Shown here: piece after piece, positions 1 to 7,859 of the stretch
Layout: the number at the start of each line of letters is the position of its first letter
Position numbering within the stretch: the stretch's first letter is position 1
The notes under the pieces: generated by a model
What the model was told of the DNA's origin: nothing
Databases searched by the model: none
The model's input: the letters and a program-made list of their open reading frames with translations, nothing else
NCBI RefSeq assembly: GCF_041807905.1
Contig: NZ_JBGVSA010000044.1
Span: forward strand, 1 to 18,946
Length of the DNA: 18,946 nt
Source of the DNA: JBGVSA01 sp041807905
GTDB lineage: Bacteria; Pseudomonadota; Gammaproteobacteria; Burkholderiales; Rhodocyclaceae
Direction of reading: 5' to 3'
Made by a program: the position numbers and the translations under genes

Positions 1-41
1 TGGTGTGGGCACCCCATTCAGCGTCGCCGAGCAGCACAGGG

Positions 42-252
42 CGAGAAGGTTGCGGCGTAGCCGTCGGCGAGGACTGTCTGAGGAGCGCAGCGACGCACGC
101 CGCACTGCCTTCTCGACCGCGCAGCGCAGGGTATCGGCCGAAGGCCGACGACGCTGTGGGGTCGCTTTCTTGGTGACTTCTTTGTCGATAACAAAGAAGT
201 TACTCGCCCGCCGGGGCGAACTCCCGGCCAACGTAATCAGGCAGTCGAGACC
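42..252. repeat. Probable dispersed intergenic repeat with palindromes
   Basis: No convincing gene is seen in positions 1-303. An open frame crosses it on the plus strand, but its Arg/Ser-rich translation looks like read-through of structured non-coding DNA. Two palindromes are visible: TCGGCC-GAA-GGCCGA at 134-148 and a perfect 10-base inverted repeat around CGATA at 176-200. The general pattern resembles multicopy intergenic repeats that I recall from Burkholderiales and Xanthomonadales genomes. That family assignment is from memory and was not searched. It lies just downstream of msrQ, so transcripts of msrPQ would read into it. Confidence 0.4.
176..200. repeat. Perfect 10-bp inverted repeat (ACTTCTTTGT / ACAAAGAAGT)
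   Basis: ACTTCTTTGT (176-185) and ACAAAGAAGT (191-200) are exact reverse complements around a 5-base loop. With a G-U pair the RNA stem can extend by about three pairs on each side. It could act as a weak bidirectional transcription stop or RNA-processing site at the end of msrQ, or simply be part of the repeat unit. There is no T-tract, so a classical Rho-independent terminator is not supported. Confidence 0.55.
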
Positions 253-303
253 AAGCCTGAACAACCAAGCGACAAACAAGAAAGAGCGCTACAAGCCCGC
301 GGC

Positions 304-996
304 TCACGACCCCTCTCTATCTGCCCGCACCCGCGCCGTAAACCTCGGCGCCGCATACTTCCCATCGAGCTGCGCCCGCCGCTCTTTCTCGCGCCACCAA
401 ACGCGCATCCCCAACAACGCCGCCAAAATCACCGCATACATCAGCGGCTCGCGGATGTCGCGCTTGACCAGCCACCAGTAGTGCAGCACGCCGAATATCG
501 CGATGGCATAGATGGTGCGATGCAATTGCTGCCAGCGCCGCCCCCCGAGCGCTTTGACCATGCGGTTGGCCGATGTGACCGCCAGCGGAATCATCAGCAC
601 GAATGCGGCGAACCCTACCGTGATGAACGGGCGCTTGACGATGTCATGCGCGATGCTGCGCAGGTCGAAGAACTGATCGAGCCAGAAATACGTGATGAAG
701 TGCAGCGTGCCGTAGAAGAACGCATATAGCCCGAGCATCCGTCGCAGTCGCACCAGCCAGTGCCATCCGGTGAGCTTGCGCAGTGGGGTGACGGCAAGCG
801 TGATGAGCAGGAAGCGTAGCGTCCAGTCGCCCGTTGCGTGTGTGATGAACTCGATCGGGTTGGCGCCGAGCCCGTCGTTGAAGCCCCCCCACACGAGGCG
901 CGCGAGCGGGATGAGGCACAGCGCGAACAGCATCACTTTGATGGTGGCGATTGCGCGTGGCGAGGGCATGCGGGCGGACGGGCGGGGCGGCGGCAT
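304..996 (-). CDS. msrQ: MsrQ, haem-binding membrane subunit of MsrPQ
   Basis: This is the integral-membrane b-type cytochrome that passes electrons to periplasmic MsrP for repair of methionine sulfoxide. The protein is 230 aa from this start, with about six hydrophobic segments (ferric-reductase-like fold). Visible family motifs are GLGANPIEF (42-50), RRMLGL (85-90) and GTLHF (96-100). Candidate haem-ligand histidines are H99, H159 and H172. The frame stays open upstream to an ATG at 1074, but those 26 extra residues look unlike MsrQ. The ATG at 996 gives an N-terminus of usual length, and 969 is a further alternative. No clear Shine-Dalgarno decides among them. It lies downstream of msrP on the same strand, presumably in one operon. 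Confidence 0.9.
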   Translation of the reverse strand: MPPPRPSARMPSPRAIATIKVMLFALCLIPLARLVWGGFNDGLGANPIEFITHATGDWTLRFLLITLAVTPLRKLTGWHWLVRLRRMLGLYAFFYGTLHFITYFWLDQFFDLRSIAHDIVKRPFITVGFAAFVLMIPLAVTSANRMVKALGGRRWQQLHRTIYAIAIFGVLHYWWLVKRDIREPLMYAVILAALLGMRVWWREKERRAQLDGKYAAPRFTARVRADREGS

Positions 997-1101
997 GGCG
1001 TTGTGTCGTCGAGCATACGGCGGAAGCGATCCGCCATCTTTGCAGAAGTCTCGGCGGATGTGCAGGTCCCGCACCGTGGCGGCGCGGGACGGGTGCGGGC
1101 G

Positions 1102-2043
1102 TCAGAAGTTCTTCTTCAGATCCATGCCGGCGTACAGCGAACCCACCTGGTCGGCGTAGCCGTTGAAGAGCAGCGTCTTGCGCTTGGCGAACTCGCCGAT
1201 GCGCCGCTCGGTGGCCTGGCTCCAGCGCGGGTGATCGACATCCGGATTGACGTTGGAATAGAAGCCGTATTCGTTCGCCGCAGCCTTGTTCCAGGCCGTC
1301 GACGGCATGGTGTCGGTGAGCCGGATGTGCACGATCGATTTCGCGCTCTTGAAGCCGTATTTCCATGGCACGACGATGCGTACCGGTGCGCCGTTCTGGT
1401 TGAGCAGGTCCTGCCCGTAGAGGCCTACCGTCAGCAGCGTGAGCGGATGCATGGCCTCGTCCAGCCGCAAGCCTTCGCGGTACGGCCAGTCGAGGATCTC
1501 ATAGCGCACGCCGTTCATGGCCTTTCGATCCAGCGCGGTGGTGAATTCCACGAACTTGGCGCTGCCCAGTGGTTCGACCTGCGCGAGCAGTTTCGACAAG
1601 GGAAAACCGTCCCACGGGATCACCATCGACCAGCCCTCGACGCAGCGCATGCGATAGATGCGCTCTTCGATCGGGGCCAGTTTGAGGATGTCTTCGATCG
1701 CGAAGGTGCGTGGCTTGGCGCACATGCCATCAACGGTCACCGTCCATGGGCGCGTCTTGAGCGCGCCGGCGTTCTCGGCCGGCTCGTCCTTGTTCACGCC
1801 GAATTCGTAGTAGTTGTTGTAGGTGGTGATGTCCTTGAACTTGGTCGGCGTGTCGCTTACGCGGAAGGCCGGCGCGCCCTGCACGACCCCTGCCAGTTTC
1901 GCGGCCAGCGCGTCTTCGCTCAGGAGTGCGGCGCCGCCGATGGCAAGCAGGCCGCTGGCGCGCAGAAAGTCGCGGCGGCGCTTGTACAGCGCCGGCGAAG
2001 TGATTTCCGACGGTGCAATGTCGGCGGGACGGCGAATCAACAT
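1102..2043 (-). CDS. msrP: MsrP, periplasmic Mo-cofactor methionine-sulfoxide reductase subunit
   Basis: MsrP (formerly YedY) reduces both diastereomers of protein-bound methionine sulfoxide in the periplasm, using a molybdopterin cofactor and electrons from MsrQ. The 313-aa protein has a Tat signal (KRRRDFLRASG, residues 21-31, then a hydrophobic run to about 48). It carries the oxidoreductase molybdopterin-binding domain, with the Mo-ligand cysteine most likely C134 in RIYRMRCVEGWSM. Other family signatures are EGLRLDEAMHPLT, PWKYGFK, VDHPRWSQATER and LLFNGYADQV. The start is well supported: AAGGAG lies 7 bases before the ATG. It sits between the anti-sigma gene and msrQ, all on the minus strand. 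Confidence 0.96.
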   Translation of the reverse strand: MLIRRPADIAPSEITSPALYKRRRDFLRASGLLAIGGAALLSEDALAAKLAGVVQGAPAFRVSDTPTKFKDITTYNNYYEFGVNKDEPAENAGALKTRPWTVTVDGMCAKPRTFAIEDILKLAPIEERIYRMRCVEGWSMVIPWDGFPLSKLLAQVEPLGSAKFVEFTTALDRKAMNGVRYEILDWPYREGLRLDEAMHPLTLLTVGLYGQDLLNQNGAPVRIVVPWKYGFKSAKSIVHIRLTDTMPSTAWNKAAANEYGFYSNVNPDVDHPRWSQATERRIGEFAKRKTLLFNGYADQVGSLYAGMDLKKNF

Positions 2044-2050
2044 GACGGCT

Positions 2051-2056
2051 CTCCTT
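2051..2056 (-). promoter_or_regulatory. Ribosome binding site of msrP
   Basis: CTCCTT on the plus strand reads AAGGAG on the coding strand, 7 bases before the ATG at 2043. It is a near-ideal Shine-Dalgarno sequence that fixes the start and suggests strong translation. Confidence 0.8.
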
Positions 2057-2113
2057 GGGGCTGCTGCGGGCGACTCCCGCGCCGCATCAACCGATGTCTT
2101 CTTGTTGTGGCTG

Positions 2114-2139
2114 GGCGGCTGTCCTGTTAGGCAGCCGCC
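2114..2139 (-). other. Strong intercistronic hairpin between anti-sigma gene and msrP
   Basis: GGCGGCTG (2114-2121) and CAGCCGCC (2132-2139) form an 8-bp GC-rich stem. A further CCT/AGG helix inside it closes a GTT loop, leaving one bulged T. It lies 29 bases past the anti-sigma stop and about 70 bases before the msrP start. Neither strand shows a T-tract after it. It is better read as an attenuating or RNA-stabilising hairpin than as a classical terminator. Confidence 0.6.
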
Positions 2140-2167
2140 GATGCGTGACGTTCATTTGCGCAATCCG

Positions 2168-2935
2168 TCATGGATTGAGCTGCTGGTACACCTGCCGCGC
2201 CACTTCGAGCAGGGTATTGCGATCGACCTCGCCCGACAACGCATAGCCGAGCTTGTCGTCGAGCCAGTAAAAGACGCCGACCTTGCCTTCCTGCACGAAG
2301 CGGAACGAGGTCTCGCTCACGCCGTCCGCGTTGGTGCGCACGTACAGCGTCAGGCGCTGGCCGTGGCCGTCCTGGTACATGAACTGCGCGACCGGGCCGG
2401 TTTCGGAGGGCAGCAGACGTCCGCCGACGAGATTGAAACCCAGCGGCGTCAATTGCGGGGCGTTGACCTTGGCTCCCAGCCGTTTGGAAAGCCACGCCAC
2501 GAGGTGTGCTTCCTGATCGGCACCGACTTCGACGGGGTGGCGGACCTCCGGCACGTAGATGGCGTGGGCGACGGCGGCATCGCGCGGCAGGCTCGCCATC
2601 TGCGCGGCGGCTTCGCTGCTGGTGCGAGCCGCGTAGAAGCCGGCGGCCGCACCAATCGCCACACAGGCCAGGCCTGCTGCAATGCGCATGCCGTAGCGCG
2701 GCGCGCGGTTGATGGGATGCAGCAGGCGTGTCGGGATTTCGCTGCGTTCCAGCACGCCGTAGTGATGGTGCAGCGCATTGGTGTGCGTGCGCCAGTCGTG
2801 GGCGCGCAGCAGATCATCCGGGTTGTCGCGCAGCCAGCGTTCGACCGTGGCGCGGCCATCGGCATCCAGCCGGTCATCGACATAGCGCAGCAGCGCTTCT
2901 TCGCGGTTCGAGAGGGCGTTGTCTTCGTGCTTCAT
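2168..2935 (-). CDS. Membrane anti-sigma factor (cognate of the ECF sigma factor)
   Basis: A 255-aa protein with a charged cytoplasmic N-terminus (about 1-80), one hydrophobic segment (about 82-103) and a C-terminal region of about 150 residues expected to be periplasmic. This is the usual layout of a single-pass membrane anti-sigma factor. The N-terminus (EEALLRYVDDRLDADGRATVE) resembles RsiW/FecR-type anti-sigma N-termini. The zinc-binding HxxxCxxC motif of ZAS proteins is absent. Its ATG overlaps the sigma stop (ATGA, 2932-2935), implying translational coupling, and AGG lies 7 bases upstream. By family logic it would sequester the sigma factor until an envelope signal arrives. The signal is unknown, but adjacent msrPQ suggests oxidative or chlorine stress (inference). 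Confidence 0.82.
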   Translation of the reverse strand: MKHEDNALSNREEALLRYVDDRLDADGRATVERWLRDNPDDLLRAHDWRTHTNALHHHYGVLERSEIPTRLLHPINRAPRYGMRIAAGLACVAIGAAAGFYAARTSSEAAAQMASLPRDAAVAHAIYVPEVRHPVEVGADQEAHLVAWLSKRLGAKVNAPQLTPLGFNLVGGRLLPSETGPVAQFMYQDGHGQRLTLYVRTNADGVSETSFRFVQEGKVGVFYWLDDKLGYALSGEVDRNTLLEVARQVYQQLNP

Positions 2936-3429
2936 TTGACAACCTTCAGGTGGCTGGGCGTGGCGCCGCCGAGCAGCGCGCGCAAGCGTTCGCGGGCGCG
3001 GAACAGGCGCGACATCACGGTACCGATGGGGACGCCGAGCACCTTGGCGACTTCGTCGTAGCTGAGGGATTCCAGGCCGACCAGCAGCAACACTTCGCGA
3101 TGTTCGTCCGACAGCCGTTGCAGCGCGCGATCGAGGTCACGCAAGGCGAGGGTGTCTTCCTGGTCGCCGCGGGTCGCGAATTCGGCCAGCGCATCGTCGC
3201 CGGGAAAGTCGAGCGGGGCGGCGGCGCGCCACTGATTGACGAACACGTTGTGCATGATCGTCAGCAGCCATGCCCGCAGGTTGCCGGGCCGCCACAGTGA
3301 CCATTTGGACAGGGCGCGCTCGAGCGTGTCCTGCACCAGGTCGTCCGCCCGGGCCAGGTCGCCGGTCAGCGCGCGGGCATAGCGGCGCAGCCGGGGGATT
3401 TCCGCAACGATGTCCTGCTTGGATGCCAT
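2932..3429 (-). CDS. ECF-type RNA polymerase sigma factor
   Basis: From this ATG the protein is 165 aa, the normal size for an extracytoplasmic-function sigma factor. Sigma region 2 covers about 10-75 (IPRLRRYARALTGD, ADDLVQDTLERAL, LRAWLLTIMHNVFVNQWR). Region 4 covers about 105-155 (LSDEHREVLLLVGLESLSYD, then the helix-turn-helix VAKVLGVPIGTVMSRLFRAR). No region 3 is present, as expected for ECF factors. Upstream in-frame ATGs exist at 3447 and 3570; no start has a good Shine-Dalgarno, and 3429 gives the usual N-terminus. It is first in a minus-strand cluster with its anti-sigma factor and msrPQ, and divergent from acs. Autoregulation is likely for the family but no consensus promoter was recognised. 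Confidence 0.9.
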   Translation of the reverse strand: MASKQDIVAEIPRLRRYARALTGDLARADDLVQDTLERALSKWSLWRPGNLRAWLLTIMHNVFVNQWRAAAPLDFPGDDALAEFATRGDQEDTLALRDLDRALQRLSDEHREVLLLVGLESLSYDEVAKVLGVPIGTVMSRLFRARERLRALLGGATPSHLKVVK

Positions 3430-3643
3430 GGAAGACACGATAGACATGGGCGCTGGCCGGCATCCTAACAGGTTGGCGCTCGCTCCGGCCCACTCGTAGA
3501 AATCCTGATGCGCGGTGCGTAAGTAGGCTGTAAGGTGGAATCCATCTAATACGAACACGGTCTGCGCCACGCCAGTGGCAATGACGACATAACAACAGGG
3601 CGCCGCGTTTTATTCCGCCCACCCACCAGAGGAGCCGCAAGAG

Positions 3644-5626
3644 ATGTCGACCATCGATTCGATTCTTACGGAGAATCGCGTCTTCTATCCCTCCGACGAA
3701 ATGCAGGCCCGCGCCGCCATCAGCGGCATGGCTGCCTATGAAGCGCTGGTGAAGGAAGCCGATCAGGACTACGCCGGTTACTGGGCGCGCCTGGCGCGTG
3801 AGCACGTGCTGTGGAAGACGCCTTTCACACAATCGCTGGATGAGTCGAACGCACCGTTCTACAAATGGTTTGCCGACGGCACGCTGAATGTGTCGTACAA
3901 CTGCCTGGATCGCCACGTCGAGGCCGGACAGGGTGGCAAGACCGCCATCATCTTCGAAGCCGACGACGGCACCGTCACGCGCACTTCGTACGCCGAACTG
4001 CATGCGTTGGTGTGCCGCATCGCCAACGGGCTGAAGGCGCGCGGCATCAAGAAGGGCGACCGCGTCATCATCTACATGCCGATGTCGGTCGAAGGCGTGG
4101 CCGCCATGCAGGCCTGCGCACGCATCGGCGCGACCCACTCGGTGGTGTTCGGAGGTTTCTCCGCCAAGAGCGTGCAGGAGCGCATCGTCGATGCTGGCGC
4201 CGTGGCGGTGATCACTGCCGACGAGCAATGCCGTGGCGGCAAGAGCATGGGCCTCAAGTCGGTGGTGGATGAAGCGCTCGACATGGGCGGATGCGAGGCG
4301 ATTCACTCAGTGATCGTCTATCGCCGCACCGGCAAGGTCAGCAGCATGGCCGCAGGTCGCGACGTTTGGCTGGACGAACTCATCGCTGGTCAGCCGGCGC
4401 AATGCGAACCCGAATGGGTTGGTGCCGAACATCCGCTGTTCCTGCTCTATACCTCGGGTTCGACTGGCAAGCCCAAGGGCGTGCAGCATTCCTCCGGCGG
4501 ATACCTGCTGCATGCGATTCTGACCACCAAATGGACCTTCGACGTCAAACCCGAGGACGTCTTCTGGTGCACCGCCGACATCGGCTGGGTGACCGGCCAT
4601 ACCTACATCACCTATGGTCCGCTCGCCTGCGGCGCCACGCAGATCGTCTTTGAAGGCGTGCCGACCTACCCGGACGCCGGCCGTTTCTGGCAGATGATCC
4701 AGACCCACAAGGTGAATATTTTCTACACGGCACCGACGGCGATCCGTTCGTTGATCAAGGCGTCGGAAGCCACTCCGGCCGCGCATCCGCGCAACTACAA
4801 GCTCGATTCGCTGCGCGTGCTCGGCTCGGTCGGCGAGCCGATCAATCCCGAAGCGTGGATGTGGTACTACGAAAACGTCGGCGGCAGCCGCTGCCCGATC
4901 ATGGACACCTTCTGGCAGACCGAAACCGGCGGTCACATGATCACGCCGCTACCCGGCGTGACGCCGCTGGTGCCAGGTTCATGCACGCTGCCTTTCCCGG
5001 GCATCCAGGCCGCGGTGGTGGATGAGACCGGCAATGACGTCGAGTGGGGCAAGGGCGGCTTCCTGGTCGTGAAGAAGCCGTGGCCATCGATGATCCGTAC
5101 CATCTGGGGCGACCCGGACCGTTTCCGCAAGAGTTACTTCCCCGCCGACCTGGGCGGCAAGCTGTACCTGGCCGGTGATGGCGCCGTGCGCGACGCCAAG
5201 ACCGGTTACTTCACCATCATGGGCCGCATCGACGACGTGCTGAATGTCTCCGGCCATCGCATGGGCACGATGGAAATCGAATCTGCGCTCGTCGCTAACC
5301 CGATGGTGGCCGAGGCGGCCGTGGTGGGGCGCCCGGATGAACTCACGGGCGAGGCCATCGTTGCCTTCGTCGTGCTGAAGCAGGCTCGCCCCACGGGCGC
5401 GGAAGCCGCCAAGGCCATCAAGGCGCTGCAGGATTGGGTCGCCAAGGAAATCGGCCCCATCGCCAAGCCCAAGGACATCCGCTTTGGCGACAATCTGCCC
5501 AAGACCCGCTCCGGCAAGATCATGCGGCGCTTGCTCCGCGCGCTGGCCAAGGGCGAAGAGATCACCCAGGACGTATCGACGCTGGAGAACCCGGCCATCC
5601 TCGAACAGCTCAAGCAAACGGCCTGA
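3644..5626 (+). CDS. acs: Acetyl-coenzyme A synthetase (AMP-forming)
   Basis: It converts acetate, ATP and CoA to acetyl-CoA through an acetyl-adenylate, feeding acetate into central metabolism. The 660-aa length is normal for the ANL-superfamily Acs. Motifs include the phosphate-binding loop YTSGSTGKPKG (269-279), DTFWQTETGG, the hinge/A8 motif GRIDDVLNVSGHRMGT and the C-terminal PKTRSGKIMRR, whose catalytic lysine is K625. That lysine is the usual Pat-type acetylation target, so post-translational control is likely. GAGGAG lies 9 bases before the ATG. A candidate terminator and then a solute symporter follow on the same strand, consistent with uptake plus activation of acetate. It is divergent from the sigma-factor gene. 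Confidence 0.97.
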   Translation: MSTIDSILTENRVFYPSDEMQARAAISGMAAYEALVKEADQDYAGYWARLAREHVLWKTPFTQSLDESNAPFYKWFADGTLNVSYNCLDRHVEAGQGGKTAIIFEADDGTVTRTSYAELHALVCRIANGLKARGIKKGDRVIIYMPMSVEGVAAMQACARIGATHSVVFGGFSAKSVQERIVDAGAVAVITADEQCRGGKSMGLKSVVDEALDMGGCEAIHSVIVYRRTGKVSSMAAGRDVWLDELIAGQPAQCEPEWVGAEHPLFLLYTSGSTGKPKGVQHSSGGYLLHAILTTKWTFDVKPEDVFWCTADIGWVTGHTYITYGPLACGATQIVFEGVPTYPDAGRFWQMIQTHKVNIFYTAPTAIRSLIKASEATPAAHPRNYKLDSLRVLGSVGEPINPEAWMWYYENVGGSRCPIMDTFWQTETGGHMITPLPGVTPLVPGSCTLPFPGIQAAVVDETGNDVEWGKGGFLVVKKPWPSMIRTIWGDPDRFRKSYFPADLGGKLYLAGDGAVRDAKTGYFTIMGRIDDVLNVSGHRMGTMEIESALVANPMVAEAAVVGRPDELTGEAIVAFVVLKQARPTGAEAAKAIKALQDWVAKEIGPIAKPKDIRFGDNLPKTRSGKIMRRLLRALAKGEEITQDVSTLENPAILEQLKQTA

Positions 5627-5694
5627 GCGGCGCGGGTGATTGCTGCATGTCGGCAGCATTGGCCGGCGCGTCCTGAGCACGCAGCCGGCATGAC

Positions 5695-5731
5695 GGAGGA
5701 AGCGGCACATGCCCCTTCCTCTGTTTCGCTT
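5695..5731 (+). terminator. Candidate terminator after acs
   Basis: GAGGAAG (5696-5702) pairs with CTTCCTC (5715-5721). After a C-C mismatch, GGC/GCC pairs around an ACAT loop. The stem is followed by TGTTTCGCTTT, a modest T-rich tail. It lies about 70 bases after the acs stop and about 50 before the symporter start, so it may partly insulate the two genes. Confidence 0.5.
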
Positions 5732-5781
5732 TGGGCGCGGCGGGGTCATGATTACGGCATGACACCCTCAAGCTTGGCCGC

Positions 5782-7800
5782 ATGAGTTCCCTCACGCGAC
5801 GCCTGACCCGCTTGTACATCCTCTTCACGATCGGCTTTGCGCTGTTCGTGGGGCTGATGACATTCGCCGAGCGGACCGGACTGCCTTCGCATTGGATCGG
5901 GTACACCTTTCTACTGGCGACGATCCTCACCTACGCCATCATCGGCGTGATCAGCCGTACCACCGACGTCGACGAATACTACGTCGCCGGGCGACGCGTG
6001 CCGGCCATCTTCAACGGCATGGCCACGGCCGCCGACTGGATGAGTGCGGCCTCGTTCCTCGGACTCGCGGGTGTGCTGTACATGACGGGCTTCGACGGGC
6101 TTGCGTTCGTCATGGGCTGGACCGGCGGCTACGTGCTGGTGGCGCTGCTGCTGGCGCCCTACCTGCGCAAGTTCGGCCAGTTCACCATTCCGGACTTTCT
6201 CGGTGCGCGCTACGGCGGCGTGCTGCCGCGTCTGATCGGCGTGGGCGCCGTCTGCACGGCGAGCTTCATCTACGTGGTGGCGCAGATCTACGGCGTCGGG
6301 CTGATCACCAGTCGCTTCTTTGGCATCAATTTCGAGATCGGTGTGTTCGTCGGGCTCGCCGGCGTGCTGGTGTGTTCATTTCTCGGCGGCATGCGTGCGG
6401 TCACATGGACGCAGGTGGCTCAGTACATCGTCATTGTCGTCGCCTACCTCACGCCGGTGGTCATGCTGTCGTACAAGATCACCGGCGTGCCGGTTCCGCA
6501 GATCATGTACGGGCAGGTACTGGAACGCCTTGGCAAGGTCGAAGATCGTCTCCTGAATGATCCAACCGAAAAGCAGGTGCGCAACGCGCTCGCCGATCGC
6601 GCGGCCGCCATCCGCGAACGCATCAACACGCTGCCCGATTCACTCACCCGCGAACGCACGCAGTTGCAGGAGCAGCTTCGCGCGCTTCAGCAATCGGACG
6701 CACCCGCCCGCGATATCGCGCCGGTGCAGCGGCAACTGCGCGCCCTGCCGGACGATGTCGACCATGCGCGCGCGCAGTGGGAACGCGAATACAACGAAAC
6801 CGTGGCGCAGTCGATTCCACCGCATCGGCATGCCGAAGCCTTCCCGGGCGACGCCGTCCAATCGTCGCAGGATGCGCGCAACAATTTCGTTGCGCTGGTG
6901 TTCGTACTGATGATCGGCACGGCCAGCCTGCCGCACATTCTCATGCGGTCGTACACCACGCTGGGCGCACGCTCGGCGCGCAAATCGGTGTTCTGGACGC
7001 TGCTGTTCATCCTGCTGCTGTACATCACCGCGCCCGCGTACGCCGTGTTTGCCAAGTGGGAGGTCTACCAGAACCTGGTTGGCTCATCGCTTTCGCAATT
7101 GCCGTCCTGGGTGGCGTCATGGGGCAGGGCAGGGCTGGTGCGCGTGGAAGACATCAACATGGACGGCATCCTGCAACTGGGCGAACTGTGGATGAACCCG
7201 GACGTGATCGTGCTGGCCACGCCGGAAATCACCGGGTTGCCCTACGTTGTCTCGGCGCTGGTCGCGGCCGGCGGCCTTGCCGCGGCGCTATCCACCGCGG
7301 ACGGTCTGCTGCTGACCATCTGCAGCGCGCTATCGCACGACGTGTACTACCGTCTCATCAACCCCAACGCGACCGCTTCGCGTCGGTTGGTGGTATCCAA
7401 GGCGACTCTCATGGTCGTGGCACTCGTGGCGGCATGGGTGGCATCGCAGCGGGCGGACAGCATTCTCTTCACCGTGGGTTTTGCATTCTCGCTGGCATCC
7501 TCGGCCTTTTTTCCCGCGCTGGTCTGCGGGATCTTCTGGCGACGCGCCAACAAATGGGGCGCCATCGCAGGCATGACGGCCGGCCTGTCGATCACGCTCT
7601 ATTACGCCGTCCGCACACATCCGTTCTTCGGCGGCTCCCAGGCCGAGGCCTGGTTTGGCGTACAACCCATTTCGAGCGGCGTATTCGGCGTTGCGGCAGG
7701 CTTCGTCGCGCTGATCATCGTCAGCCTGCTCACGCAGGCGCCGGGCGAGCACTCGCAGCACTTCGTCTCGACCATCCGCCAACCCTCTGCCAGAGAGTAG
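5782..7800 (+). CDS. Sodium:solute symporter, VC_2705-like subfamily
   Basis: A 672-aa inner-membrane secondary transporter of the sodium:solute symporter (SSS) family. Family signatures are DEYYVAGRRVPAIFNGMATA, the TM stretch GWTGGYVLVALLLAPYLRKFG, TIPDFLGARYGG and ALSTADGLLLTICSALSHD. An insertion of about 115 charged, Gln/Arg-rich residues (about 250-365) with coiled-coil character separates two membrane blocks. An EF-hand-like loop, DINMDGILQLGE, sits at 457-468. The neighbouring acs makes acetate or another short monocarboxylate the most likely substrate; this is inference. The small DUF4212 partner often found beside VC_2705 homologues is not seen. The ATG at 5782 has no good Shine-Dalgarno; the upstream ATG at 5760 ends in a stop after eight codons. 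Confidence 0.9.
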   Translation: MSSLTRRLTRLYILFTIGFALFVGLMTFAERTGLPSHWIGYTFLLATILTYAIIGVISRTTDVDEYYVAGRRVPAIFNGMATAADWMSAASFLGLAGVLYMTGFDGLAFVMGWTGGYVLVALLLAPYLRKFGQFTIPDFLGARYGGVLPRLIGVGAVCTASFIYVVAQIYGVGLITSRFFGINFEIGVFVGLAGVLVCSFLGGMRAVTWTQVAQYIVIVVAYLTPVVMLSYKITGVPVPQIMYGQVLERLGKVEDRLLNDPTEKQVRNALADRAAAIRERINTLPDSLTRERTQLQEQLRALQQSDAPARDIAPVQRQLRALPDDVDHARAQWEREYNETVAQSIPPHRHAEAFPGDAVQSSQDARNNFVALVFVLMIGTASLPHILMRSYTTLGARSARKSVFWTLLFILLLYITAPAYAVFAKWEVYQNLVGSSLSQLPSWVASWGRAGLVRVEDINMDGILQLGELWMNPDVIVLATPEITGLPYVVSALVAAGGLAAALSTADGLLLTICSALSHDVYYRLINPNATASRRLVVSKATLMVVALVAAWVASQRADSILFTVGFAFSLASSAFFPALVCGIFWRRANKWGAIAGMTAGLSITLYYAVRTHPFFGGSQAEAWFGVQPISSGVFGVAAGFVALIIVSLLTQAPGEHSQHFVSTIRQPSARE

Positions 7801-7817
7801 GCCCCCTGTTGCGGACC

Positions 7818-7845
7818 TTGCTGAACGCAGGGTTTCTGCTATAAT
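7818..7845 (+). promoter_or_regulatory. Sigma-70 promoter of tRNA-Ser
   Basis: TTGCTG (7818-7823) and a perfect TATAAT (7840-7845) are separated by 16 bases, and the mature tRNA begins 14 bases after the -10 box. This is the clearest housekeeping promoter in the window. Confidence 0.75.
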
Positions 7846-7859
7846 CCCGCGTCTTCCGC

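Noticed and set aside
838..3061. Long plus-strand frames opposite msrP and the anti-sigma gene (838-2130, 1823-3061)
   Set aside because: They are shadows of GC-rich minus-strand genes that have clear family motifs.
3524..3552. TAATAC (3547-3552) as the -10 of an acs promoter
   Set aside because: The best -35 at correct spacing (TAGGCT) is poor, so the promoter could not be supported.
3137..4306. 389-codon minus-strand frame spanning the sigma/acs boundary
   Set aside because: It is antisense to acs, then overlaps the sigma gene in another frame. It has no recognisable domain.
5747..5781. Similarity to the cloning-vector lacZ-alpha start (CATGATTACG ... AAGCTTGG)
   Set aside because: Only a 10-base match plus a HindIII-like site, with unrelated sequence between; chance rather than vector contamination.
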